A stretch of 24,203 nt of DNA from Desulfobacteraceae bacterium UBA2174 (GTDB lineage: Bacteria > Desulfobacterota > Desulfobacteria > Desulfobacterales > UBA2174): assembly GCA_002327445.1 (NCBI GenBank), contig DCWA01000013.1:1-24203 (forward strand), given 5' to 3'. The notes below the pieces were generated by a model. The model made no database searches and had not been told where the DNA came from. It saw only the letters and a list, made by a program, of their open reading frames with translations. Below are positions 1 to 6,898 of this stretch, piece after piece. How positions within the stretch are numbered: the first letter of the stretch is position 1; every line of letters starts with the position of its first letter. The position numbers were made by a program, and so were the translations under genes.

Positions 1-2
1 GC

Positions 3-59
3 ATCCTGGGTCACCTGCGCACCAGCGTGCCGCTTTCCAGCTACGAACTGCTCGATTGA
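3..59 (+). CDS. C-terminal fragment of an unidentified protein (cut by window start)
   Basis: An open frame runs from the window edge to a TGA at 57-59 and encodes an 18-residue tail ending in SSYELLD. Most third positions are G or C, as in the neighbouring genes, so it could be the end of a real + strand gene. If so, it overlaps the 3' end of the cystathionine beta-lyase gene by 19 bp, tail to tail. Two other convergent gene pairs in this window overlap in the same way. The fragment is too short to assign a family, and it may be chance open frame. Confidence 0.35.
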   Translation: MLGHLRTSVPLSSYELLD

Positions 60-1231
60 CCCGCCGCACCGGCGGCAGCAAACCCTTTCTTCAGGTCCGC
101 GATGAGGTCCTCGGGGTCCTCGAGGCCGATGTTCAGGCGGATCACCGTCTTGCCGGCATAGGGAGAGCCGGCCGGCCGCCGGTACTGTCCGGCGGTGACC
201 AGGCTCTTGAACCCGCCCCAACTGAACCCGATGCCGAACAGATCCAGCGCATCGACAAAGGCCGCGATGCGGGCCTGGGGCCAGTCTTCCTTGAAGGTGA
301 AGGCGAACAGGCCGGAAGAACCTGAAAAATCCCGCCGCCAAAGGTCGTGCTGCGGATGGCTGGGCAGGGCCGGATGCATCACCCGGCCCACCAGATCACA
401 GGTCTCAAGCCATTGGGCGATCCGTAGTGCGGACTGCTCGTGACGCTTGAGGCGCACCGCCAGGGTCTTCAAGCCCCGCAGGGCGAGGTAGCAGTCGCCG
501 GGAGCGGCGAAAATTTCCAACGTCTTGTAATACCGGGCGAACTGTTCGGCCCACCTCTCGCCGACGGTCACCGCTCCCAACAGCACGTCCGAGTGGCCGC
601 AAATGTATTTGGTCACCGACTGGATCGAAACGTCCACCCCCAACTCGAAGGGCTTGAGGTAGAGGGGGGTGGCCCAGGTGTTGTCGATCACGGTGAGGAT
701 GCCCCTGGACCGGGCGACCTCCACGACGGCGGGAATGTCCTGGATTTCGAAGGTGTTGGAGCCGGGCGATTCCAGGAAGACCACTCTGGTTTCCGGCCGG
801 ATGAAGTCGACGATATCCACGCCGACGGCCGAGGGCACGTAGGTGCTCTGGACATTGAATTTCGACAGGACCTGGTCGCAGAACCGCGCCGTGGGACCGT
901 AGACGTTTTCGCATACCAGGATGTGATCTCCACTCCGGGTAAACGCCATGAGCGTGTGGGTGATGGCGCTGATGCCCGACTGGAACGCCCGACAAAGATG
1001 TCCCCCCTCGATGTCCCTGAGGGCATCTTCGAAGCTCCGCTGGGTCGGCAGGCGGTCCGTCCCATAGGTGACACCGCCGTACTGGCCCGATTGGGCCCGT
1101 TGCATGTCCTCGCAGCATTCGAACAGCACCGTCGAGCCCTGGAACAACGGCGGATTGACGGTGTTCAGCGGCTTGCCGCCGATGGTATCGGGACAATGCG
1201 CCGTGTTGATCAGCTTCGTCGATTCATTCAT
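41..1231 (-). CDS. metC: Cystathionine beta-lyase, PLP-dependent (MetC type)
   Basis: This cytoplasmic Cys/Met-metabolism PLP enzyme (fold type I) would cleave cystathionine to homocysteine, pyruvate and ammonia, the penultimate step of methionine synthesis by transsulfuration. The 396-residue length is normal. Visible motifs are YGTDRLPT near 56-63, the NVYG tyrosine at 111, the cofactor-binding Asp in VIDNTWA (183), and the Schiff-base lysine in SVTK (208) followed by YICGHSD. The N-terminal LFQGSTVLF segment matches proteobacterial MetC better than MetB or methionine gamma-lyase, but the sequence alone does not exclude a lyase with another preference. The ATG at 1231 has only a weak ribosome-binding site. 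It lies 16 bp after the ferritin-like gene and is probably co-transcribed with it. Confidence 0.9.
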   Translation of the reverse strand: MNESTKLINTAHCPDTIGGKPLNTVNPPLFQGSTVLFECCEDMQRAQSGQYGGVTYGTDRLPTQRSFEDALRDIEGGHLCRAFQSGISAITHTLMAFTRSGDHILVCENVYGPTARFCDQVLSKFNVQSTYVPSAVGVDIVDFIRPETRVVFLESPGSNTFEIQDIPAVVEVARSRGILTVIDNTWATPLYLKPFELGVDVSIQSVTKYICGHSDVLLGAVTVGERWAEQFARYYKTLEIFAAPGDCYLALRGLKTLAVRLKRHEQSALRIAQWLETCDLVGRVMHPALPSHPQHDLWRRDFSGSSGLFAFTFKEDWPQARIAAFVDALDLFGIGFSWGGFKSLVTAGQYRRPAGSPYAGKTVIRLNIGLEDPEDLIADLKKGFAAAGAAGQSSSS

Positions 1232-1247
1232 CGCAGCGGCTTTCCGT

Positions 1248-1550
1248 TCAATCGATCTTCTTCATTTCTTCTTCCACCTCCTCGGCCCCTTCCGCATAGA
1301 ACTTGGCTTCCTCCGGATCCAGGGCGTGCAACAAGCGAAGAAATTCGCCCGCATGAACCCTCTCCTCATCCGCGATATCCTTGAGCACCTCGATGGCGAG
1401 CTTGTTGTCGGTGGATTCGGCAAGCTGCATGTACAACTGAATCGCTTCGTACTCGGCGGCGACCATGAAGCGGATGGCCCTGACCAGCTCCTCGTGGGTC
1501 AACTTGCGGCCGTTGGCCAATCCTGAAAAAGGCGATCCAAATTCCGGCAT
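1248..1550 (-). CDS. EncFtn-type ferritin-like diiron protein, stand-alone
   Basis: This 100-residue helical protein carries a half-ferritin signature: E33 (AAEYEA), Y40, E63 and H66 (DEERVHA). The spacing matches the ferroxidase residues of encapsulated ferritins (E32, Y39, E62, H65 in the Rhodospirillum rubrum EncFtn, from memory). It also resembles the N-terminal domain fused to the Pyrococcus encapsulin shell. Such proteins dimerise to build the diiron centre and oxidise Fe(II). The C-terminus is a run of acidic residues; I see no classic encapsulin-targeting peptide, and no shell gene lies in the window. The start is well supported: AGGAGGAG sits a few bases before the ATG at 1550. metC follows in the same direction. 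The role is inferred as iron storage or detoxification. Confidence 0.82.
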   Translation of the reverse strand: MPEFGSPFSGLANGRKLTHEELVRAIRFMVAAEYEAIQLYMQLAESTDNKLAIEVLKDIADEERVHAGEFLRLLHALDPEEAKFYAEGAEEVEEEMKKID

Positions 1551-1601
1551 AAGGCTCCTCCTCTTTTTTTATGGTAATGGATTCATGGGACGGTTGCGTT
1601 C

Positions 1602-2471
1602 TTAGGGTGACGCCGGTTTGAAGTCGGCTCCGGTGATTACCGTACCGACGCCGATGTCGATGTAGCGGGCACCGTAGGCTTCCCTGAAACATTTTCGGGC
1701 CAAAACCCCCGAGCAGTGGCAGGGGGCTGCGTGGCGGACCTCCAGGCGTTTGAAATCATCGACGATGCGCCGGATCGCCGCCTCCCCGAGGGTGGCGAGG
1801 TGAAAGCCTCCCATCACCAGCAGGATTTCCGGGCCCATGACCGACTTGGCCCGTTCGACGATTTTCACAATGCCCGGGTGGGCGCAGCCGGTGACGACGA
1901 TGCCGCCTTGATGGGTGGCGATATAAAGCACCTGCTCTTCGGGCCAGTACAGGCCGCTGGACATCTTGCCCAGGGTGGCCGCTTGGCGGCAGATGCGCCG
2001 GGGGGCATCATCCACCTCTTCCATCGCAGCACCGGACTGGCGGATGTACGCCTTGACCGGATCGGAAAACGAGGACGGCACCCACACCGGCAGGTCGGTG
2101 CGCATCCGGAAAAAGGCCGGCAATCCCCCGATATGATCGCCGTGCTCGTGGGAGAGAACCATCAAATCGACCTGTTCCGGTGAAATTTTTAGCAACTTCA
2201 TATTGTTGGAAAAAATCGCCGGATCGAGGCCAGTGTCGAAGAGAATCGATTTTTCCGGCCCTTCGATGAGGCAGGAAAACCCCCAGTCGGCCCGCAAGCC
2301 CTCGTTTCCGCCGAAATTGTCGTAGATCACCGTTATCCGAAGCTTCTTGATATCCATCGGCTCGATCATCGGGATCTCCTCCGAATGGGCGGTCGTACCC
2401 ATGCCGGATGCGGCCGCAAAAAGCGACAACACCATTGAGACGATGCCGAGGCAGGCTAATTTTCGGCGCAT
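1602..2471 (-). CDS. Exported metallo-beta-lactamase-fold hydrolase
   Basis: This 289-residue protein belongs to the MBL superfamily, in the group often labelled 7,8-dihydropterin-6-methyl-4-(beta-D-ribofuranosyl)-aminobenzene-5'-phosphate synthase-like (COG1237). The metal motif SHEHGDH spans 107-113. Further likely ligands are H198 (GCAHPG), H224 (GGFHL) and the PCHCSG motif near 250-255. Residues 1-31 form a basic start, a hydrophobic core and a small-residue region like a Sec signal peptide, so the enzyme probably acts in the periplasm. That is unusual for a group best known from cytoplasmic proteins. The substrate is unknown. It lies 51 bp upstream of the ferritin-like gene on the same strand, but that gene has its own strong ribosome-binding site, so operon membership is uncertain. 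Confidence 0.83.
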   Translation of the reverse strand: MRRKLACLGIVSMVLSLFAAASGMGTTAHSEEIPMIEPMDIKKLRITVIYDNFGGNEGLRADWGFSCLIEGPEKSILFDTGLDPAIFSNNMKLLKISPEQVDLMVLSHEHGDHIGGLPAFFRMRTDLPVWVPSSFSDPVKAYIRQSGAAMEEVDDAPRRICRQAATLGKMSSGLYWPEEQVLYIATHQGGIVVTGCAHPGIVKIVERAKSVMGPEILLVMGGFHLATLGEAAIRRIVDDFKRLEVRHAAPCHCSGVLARKCFREAYGARYIDIGVGTVITGADFKPASP

Positions 2472-2780
2472 GGCGTTGTTTAGGCGCTGGGTTGCCCGAT
2501 TGGCAAGCCCAAAGTCGCCCCCGGGCCCCGGGCGTCTTCTTGATCGCGGCCCGCCGCCATGCTATTGGTCCAATTTTAATGGAATTTTGATCTCCGTCGG
2601 CCGCCTGCGGAAAAATTGGCGCCGGCCCTTTAACCGGCTTACCTTTTGCGATCGAGGACCGGCTCTTTCGCCTGGCCGCCCAGCTTGAAACGGCCCGCCC
2701 CTGGTTCACCCGCCGGCCGCCGGCCTTGCGCAGCGACAACCGGCCCGGACTTCGGGCTTGGAAATGAAACGGTGCGCTTC
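2472..2780. other. Divergent intergenic region with an inverted repeat
   Basis: This 309 bp gap separates the leftward hydrolase gene from the rightward rhodanese-like gene, so it should hold promoters for both. It contains an AT-rich core near 2565-2620 in which CCAATTTT (2570-2577) is matched by its reverse complement AAAATTGG (2612-2619). That could be a pair of operator half-sites. No convincing -35/-10 pair was seen. The frame of the rhodanese gene stays open back to 2646, but that stretch is arginine/proline-rich and looks non-coding. Confidence 0.4.
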
Positions 2781-3107
2781 ATGAAAAACGATATCGATGT
2801 CCTGACCCTGGCCGAACAGATCAAGGCCGCCCCGGATGCGCCCGTGTACGATGTGCGGATGCGCGCCGACCTGCTGGCCAACCCGCAACGGATTCCCGGC
2901 GCCCAGTGGCGCGACCCGGAACAGGTGGAGCGCTGGCTCACCGAATTCAGTGAAGGTCAGCAGGTGGTGGTCTACGACCTCACCGGCGGACCGGTGAGCC
3001 AGACGGTGGCCGAACGTCTGCGCCAGAAGGGCATCCAGGCCCGCCATCTGGCCGGGGGGCTGACCGCCTGGCTGACCTGGGCCGCATTCCAGGCCCGTCT
3101 GGGCTGA
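2781..3107 (+). CDS. Rhodanese-fold protein without any cysteine
   Basis: This 108-residue single rhodanese domain shows the usual landmarks: an early VYDVR strand (22-26), IPGA (38-41), the VVVY strand (62-65) and the final HLAGGLTAW (89-97). In active sulfurtransferases the strand is followed by the catalytic cysteine. Here the position is Asp66 (VVVYDLTGG), and the whole protein has no cysteine, so persulfide chemistry is impossible. It is more likely a binding or regulatory module. The ATG at 2781 was chosen because it begins the rhodanese homology; its ribosome-binding site is weak. The siroheme/Fe-S gene starts 17 bp downstream on the same strand, so the two probably form an operon. Confidence 0.82.
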   Translation: MKNDIDVLTLAEQIKAAPDAPVYDVRMRADLLANPQRIPGAQWRDPEQVERWLTEFSEGQQVVVYDLTGGPVSQTVAERLRQKGIQARHLAGGLTAWLTWAAFQARLG

Positions 3108-3124
3108 GAGCGAGGACCTGCGCG

Positions 3125-3955
3125 ATGGAATGGACCGAAGACGCCGAGGCGGCCATGCGCAAGGTGCCCTTTTTTGTGCGCGCCAAGGTGCGCGCCCGGG
3201 TGGAGGCCGAGGTTCAGGCAGCCGGGCGCCGTCTTGTGACCCTCGAAGAGGTGGAGGCCAGCCGGCGGCGCTTCGTTTCCGGCATGTCCCGGGAGGTGAA
3301 GGGCTACCAGGTGGACGGGTGTTTTGCCGCCGGCGGATGCCCCAACCGCATCGGCGACGCCACCCGGCTGCTGGAGCGCATCGAGGCGGTGCTCGAGGGA
3401 GCGGACCTGCTGGCTTTTCTCAAATCCACCGTGGACGGACCGCTGAAATTTCACCACGAGTTTCGCGTCAGTCTGGCCGAGTGCCCCAACAGTTGCAGCC
3501 AGGTGCAGATCAAGGACATCGGAATCCTGGCAGCCTGCGCGCCGCGCCTCACCGGCATCCCGTGCAGCGCCTGTGGCGGCTGTGTGGAGGCCTGCCCGGA
3601 CGATGCCGTGCACCTTGACGACCCGGGGCCGCCCCGGATCGACCGGACCTTGTGCATGCGCTGCGGCCGCTGCATCGCCGCCTGTCCCACCGGCACGCTG
3701 GCCGAAGGGGAAACCGGATACCGGGTCCAGCTCGGCGGCAAACTGGGACGCCACCCGCGGCTGGCCCGGGAGTTGCCGGGGATCTACACCGCCGACCAGG
3801 TCATCGAGATCGTCCGGGCCTGCGTGGCCCTGTTCAAGGAGAAAAGCCGCGGCGGCCGCCGCTTTGCCGAGGTGCTGGACGACGCGGCCTTCGAGGGTCT
3901 GGCGCGGCGCTTCGCCCCGGCCCGCCTCAGTCCATCGACACCGCCAGCCGGTTGA
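3125..3955 (+). CDS. PCP-reductase-helix / siroheme / 2x[4Fe-4S] fusion, small sulfite reductase-like
   Basis: This 276-residue protein has three visible parts. Residues 1-55 match the helical domain found in protochlorophyllide reductase subunits and orphan Fe-S proteins (W-x-x-x-A, VPFFVR, VEAEV). Residues about 60-140 resemble the C-terminal half of nitrite/sulfite reductases. The siroheme-[4Fe-4S] ligand pattern is intact as C66-x5-C72 and C120-x3-C124. Residues 145-190 carry two [4Fe-4S] ferredoxin motifs (C147, C150, C153, C157 and C177, C180, C183, C187). It may reduce sulfite or nitrite, or act as an electron-transfer partner. The single siroheme module recalls low-molecular-weight sulfite reductases of sulfate reducers. 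It follows the rhodanese-like gene, and its 3' end overlaps the convergent YkgJ gene by 29 bp. Confidence 0.85.
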   Translation: MEWTEDAEAAMRKVPFFVRAKVRARVEAEVQAAGRRLVTLEEVEASRRRFVSGMSREVKGYQVDGCFAAGGCPNRIGDATRLLERIEAVLEGADLLAFLKSTVDGPLKFHHEFRVSLAECPNSCSQVQIKDIGILAACAPRLTGIPCSACGGCVEACPDDAVHLDDPGPPRIDRTLCMRCGRCIAACPTGTLAEGETGYRVQLGGKLGRHPRLARELPGIYTADQVIEIVRACVALFKEKSRGGRRFAEVLDDAAFEGLARRFAPARLSPSTPPAG

Positions 3956-4538
3956 TGGAAAGCCGACGGGGCCGGGCGAAACGCATGATCCGGCCCGGAT
4001 CGAATCCGCCGGCCCGATAAAAGGCGCGCAACGCGTCGTCGTCGAGCAGTTCGAGAATGTAACTGAGATGCCCCGAATAGCCGTTGGCATCCAGGCGCTG
4101 CAGGGCGGCCACCGCCTCGCGGGCCAGTGCGGCCGCCTGGCGGTGCACCGTGGGCCCGCCTTCGGCGCAGGCGGTGAGCGAATAGACCTGGCGGCAGGAA
4201 AAGGGGCGCACCGGGTAGATACGGCAGGTGTCGTTTTTTTGCAGAAACGGGCATCGAACGTGCCCGGGCTGCTGTTTGAAGCGCCGGTTGCGCGCCAGTG
4301 CCTTGGCGATTTCCAAGCGTTGGGGGCGAGGCAGGGATTGAAGAAAATTCCGGATGCGCAACCCCTCCAGGGTGGTGGCGTCCACGTCGCCCACCTCGAT
4401 GCAGCAGCGGGCGCAGCCTGGCCGGCAGACCGCCCCGGCCAGGAACGGTGCCGCCCGTTGATAGTAGTCGGCGTAAATCCGCTCCAGCGGTTCATCGATG
4501 GCATCGCCGGCCGTGGTCATGGGCGCTTCGTCGTTCAC
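3927..4538 (-). CDS. YkgJ-family Cys-cluster (Zn/Fe-chelating) protein
   Basis: This 203-residue protein matches the CxxCxxCC family (PF03692). The first cluster is C38, C42, C45 and C46 (CRPGCARCC). The second group is C96, C105 (DTCRIYP), C115 (FSCR) and C124. These cysteines are thought to bind a metal or Fe-S cluster. The biochemical role of the family is not settled. No signal peptide or membrane segment is seen. The gene runs opposite to the siroheme-type reductase gene and overlaps its end by 29 bp. The ATG at 4538 is followed by a second Met at residue 7, so the exact start is uncertain. Confidence 0.85.
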   Translation of the reverse strand: MNDEAPMTTAGDAIDEPLERIYADYYQRAAPFLAGAVCRPGCARCCIEVGDVDATTLEGLRIRNFLQSLPRPQRLEIAKALARNRRFKQQPGHVRCPFLQKNDTCRIYPVRPFSCRQVYSLTACAEGGPTVHRQAAALAREAVAALQRLDANGYSGHLSYILELLDDDALRAFYRAGGFDPGRIMRFARPRRLSINRLAVSMD

Positions 4539-4592
4539 GAGGCCCTTTTACCCGGCTCCGCTCCAGGACGCAACCCTTGCGCAAAGCAAGCC

Positions 4593-4621
4593 TTGGCCAA
4601 AATCGGTGGATTGTGCTAAAT
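4593..4621 (+). promoter_or_regulatory. Weak candidate sigma-70 promoter for pyrD
   Basis: TTGGCC (4593-4598) is separated by 17 bp from CTAAAT (4616-4621), which is preceded by TTGTG. The -35 is fair and the -10 matches only three of six consensus bases. The position, about 30-45 bp before the likely pyrD start, is sensible. This is a guess from spacing. Confidence 0.28.
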
Positions 4622-4663
4622 CGGAATGAAAATCGACAACCCTCAACCGTGCGATCTTCGCCT

Positions 4664-5626
4664 GTGAACCTCGACAACCGACCCGACACCGCTTCCAGTG
4701 GCCCCGACCTCCGTGTCAACGTGGGTGGCATCCGCATGGCCAATCCGGTGATGACCGCCTCGGGGACCTTCGGCTATGGGGCCGAGTTCCGGGATTTCAT
4801 CGACCTGAACCGGCTCGGCGCCATCATCGTCAAGGGTCTCTCCCTGGCGCCGGCGCGGGGCAATCCACCGCCGCGCATCGTGGAGACCCCTTGCGGCATG
4901 CTCAATGCCATCGGACTGGAAAATGTCGGGCTGGAAGCGTTTCTCAGCGGAAAGATGCCTTTCTTGAGGACCTTGTCCGTGCCGGTGATCGTCAACCTCT
5001 ACGGTCGCAGCGTCGAGGAGTACGCCGAACTGGCCGGCCGTCTGGACGACCAGGAAGGCATCGCCGGCCTGGAGATCAACATCTCCTGTCCCAACGTCAA
5101 GGCCGGTGGTGTGGCCTTCGGCGTGGATCCGGACGCCGCCGCCCAAGTGGTGGCGGCGGTGCGCCGGAACACGCGCCGGCCCGTGATGGTCAAGCTCTCG
5201 CCCAATGTCACCGACATCACCGTCATCGCCCGCCGGGTGGAGGACGCCGGCGCCGATGCCGTTTCCCTGATCAACACCATTACCGGCATGGCTGTGGACA
5301 TCGCCACCCGGCGGCCGCGCCTCGCCAACGTCACCGGCGGGCTTTCCGGGCCGGCCATCCGCCCGGTGGCCCTGCGAATGGTCTGGCAGGTGGCCTGCGC
5401 GGTCAGCCTCCCTGTCGTGGGCATCGGCGGGATCATGACCGCCGAAGACGCACTGGAATTTCTCATCGCCGGCGCCACCGCCGTCCAGGTGGGCACGGCC
5501 AATTTCGTCAACCCGTCGGCCACCGTCGCCATCATCGACGGTATCGCCGCCTACCTCAAGGACCATGAAATGGCGGGAATCGAGGCGCTGATCGGCAGCC
5601 TTCGGCTCGACCCCTCGCCGGTCTGA
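4664..5626 (+). CDS. pyrD: Dihydroorotate dehydrogenase, class 1B catalytic subunit
   Basis: This FMN enzyme oxidises dihydroorotate to orotate in pyrimidine synthesis. From the chosen start it is 320 residues. Landmarks are NPVMTASGTFGYG (27-39), the IVKG lysine (57), the CGMLNAIGLEN substrate loop (77-87), NISCPN with the class 1B catalytic cysteine (142), and the phosphate-binding GIGGIMTAEDALEF near the C-terminus. No ATG lies near the homology start. GTG codons at 4649 and 4664 are both in frame; 4664 gives the usual short lead-in, but neither has a clear ribosome-binding site. Class 1B enzymes normally pair with the Fe-S/FAD subunit PyrK. No pyrK is present in this window, so it must be elsewhere or another acceptor is used. 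Confidence 0.92.
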   Translation: MNLDNRPDTASSGPDLRVNVGGIRMANPVMTASGTFGYGAEFRDFIDLNRLGAIIVKGLSLAPARGNPPPRIVETPCGMLNAIGLENVGLEAFLSGKMPFLRTLSVPVIVNLYGRSVEEYAELAGRLDDQEGIAGLEINISCPNVKAGGVAFGVDPDAAAQVVAAVRRNTRRPVMVKLSPNVTDITVIARRVEDAGADAVSLINTITGMAVDIATRRPRLANVTGGLSGPAIRPVALRMVWQVACAVSLPVVGIGGIMTAEDALEFLIAGATAVQVGTANFVNPSATVAIIDGIAAYLKDHEMAGIEALIGSLRLDPSPV

Positions 5627-5656
5627 GACCCCGAACCCACAGTGGAGGAATGCGCC

Positions 5657-6124
5657 ATGAACTTCAAGGACTATGCCGACATTCTGCACTTCGCCATCGA
5701 GAAGGAGAAGGAGGCGGCCGCCTTCTACACCGAATGCAGCCGGCAGGAGAGCTTCGCCGCCATCCGCCAGATGCTGGCAGATTTCGCCGCCGAAGAGCGC
5801 AAGCACCAAGAGATGCTCGAAAAACTGGTGGCCGAAGGGACGGCCGAACCCGCGCCGGAGTACAAGTTCAAGTGGATTCCCGACATTCGCCGCTCCGACT
5901 ATGTCGAGGACATCGCCTACCGGCCCGGCCTGGCCTACCACGAACTGCTGCTGGTGGCGATGAAACGGGAGGAAGCGGCCTTGAAGCTGTACAATCTGCT
6001 TCAGGACAAGGCCGCCAGCGACGCGGAACGCCGGTTGTTCAAAATACTTTGCCAGGAGGAGGCCAAGCACAAACTGGCTCTGGAAACGATGTATGACGAT
6101 TACATGGCCAAGATGGGGGACTGA
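5657..6124 (+). CDS. Rubrerythrin/ferritin-like diiron protein
   Basis: This 155-residue protein has a four-helix-bundle diiron pattern: EKEKEAAAFY (15-24), EERKH (46-50), KREEAALKLY (103-112) and EEAKH (134-138). These supply the paired Glu and Glu-x-x-His ligands. It lacks the C-terminal rubredoxin domain of true rubrerythrins, so it cannot carry out the complete internal electron transfer alone. A role in peroxide or iron handling is likely in an anaerobe. GGAGGA lies 8 bp before the ATG at 5657, which supports this start. It sits 30 bp downstream of pyrD and 78 bp upstream of the YtfJ-like gene, all on the + strand. Confidence 0.87.
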   Translation: MNFKDYADILHFAIEKEKEAAAFYTECSRQESFAAIRQMLADFAAEERKHQEMLEKLVAEGTAEPAPEYKFKWIPDIRRSDYVEDIAYRPGLAYHELLLVAMKREEAALKLYNLLQDKAASDAERRLFKILCQEEAKHKLALETMYDDYMAKMGD

Positions 6125-6202
6125 TCGCCGCCCGGGACACCCAGAATTTTCCGGCGACGATGCAGGGGATCGATACAAACCCGGGAAGGAGGAAAACCGA
6201 AG

Positions 6203-6730
6203 ATGAAGCGTGCGTTGATCTGGTTGGCGTTATTGATGTTGGTCGCGGCCCCGGCTGCAGCGGAGGAGCTCAAGGTCGGCATGAAGGCGCCGGATTGGTC
6301 ATTTCCGGATGCCGACGGCAAGCAGTTCACCATGGACACCTGGGCCGGGAAGGTACTGAGCCTGACCTACGTGGATCCGGACGAGTCGGACTTGAACGAG
6401 CATTTCACCGACGCCTTGAAAAAGGCCAAGGATGAGGGACGGCTCACCGACGAGAACTACAAGGGTTTCGGCATCGCCGACTGCGCCGCCACCTGGAAAC
6501 CCGATGCCATCATCAAGGCCATCGCCGGGCGTAAGGCCAAAAAGTACAACACCACCATCCTCTTTGACACCGATGCCACCTTGCGCAATGCCTGGGGCCT
6601 GGCCAAGGACACGAGCAACGTCATCATCCTGGACAAGAACCGGGTTTGCCAGGCCATCGTCCGCGGCCGGGTGCCCGACGACAAGGTCGAATCCCTGGTA
6701 AAGCTAGTGGCCGATCTGCAGAGCAAGTGA
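6203..6730 (+). CDS. Periplasmic YtfJ-family thioredoxin-fold protein
   Basis: This 175-residue protein begins with a clear Sec signal peptide (MKRALIWLALLML, cleavage likely after AAPAAA at about residue 20). The mature part has an AhpC/thioredoxin-like fold: GMKAPDW (26-32), LTYVDPD (54-60), then an NTTILFDTD strand and a VIILDKN strand. It lacks a CXXC redox motif; its two cysteines are isolated. The pattern fits the YtfJ family, whose function is not established. A strong ribosome-binding site (GGAAGGAGG) precedes the ATG. A 168 bp gap with a direct repeat follows before the next gene. Confidence 0.8.
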   Translation: MKRALIWLALLMLVAAPAAAEELKVGMKAPDWSFPDADGKQFTMDTWAGKVLSLTYVDPDESDLNEHFTDALKKAKDEGRLTDENYKGFGIADCAATWKPDAIIKAIAGRKAKKYNTTILFDTDATLRNAWGLAKDTSNVIILDKNRVCQAIVRGRVPDDKVESLVKLVADLQSK

Positions 6731-6791
6731 GTGAAATTGAAATTTTTGTACTTGATTTGCGATGCGAGAAGTCAGGGGTTCAAAAAATAAA

Positions 6792-6833
6792 ACAAGTCGG
6801 ACCGGTCTGACCCGTCAGACAAGTCGGACCGGT
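6792..6833. repeat. 15 bp direct repeat with hairpin potential
   Basis: ACAAGTCGGACCGGT occurs at 6792-6806 and again at 6819-6833, with a 27 bp period. The unit contains ACCGGT, and GTCGGACC-GGTCTGAC around 6797-6812 is a near-perfect inverted repeat with one mismatch. The repeat lies between the ytfJ-like gene and arfB. It may be a short dispersed or tandem repeat, or a weak RNA hairpin between the genes. Confidence 0.6.
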
Positions 6834-6898
6834 TCGACGAAATCCCCGGAAGCCATCGCCAACCTCTCAAACCTGCCCGCAACCGGCACCCCAATCCC

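Noticed and set aside
440..1384. Long + strand open frame of 314 codons opposite metC
   Set aside because: It is the antisense shadow of a clear PLP-enzyme gene in GC-rich DNA, with no family resemblance of its own.
4643..6178. 511-codon minus-strand open frame
   Set aside because: It lies opposite pyrD and the rubrerythrin-like gene, is rich in His/Gly/Asp of the kind made by antisense GC-rich codons, and has no recognisable domain.
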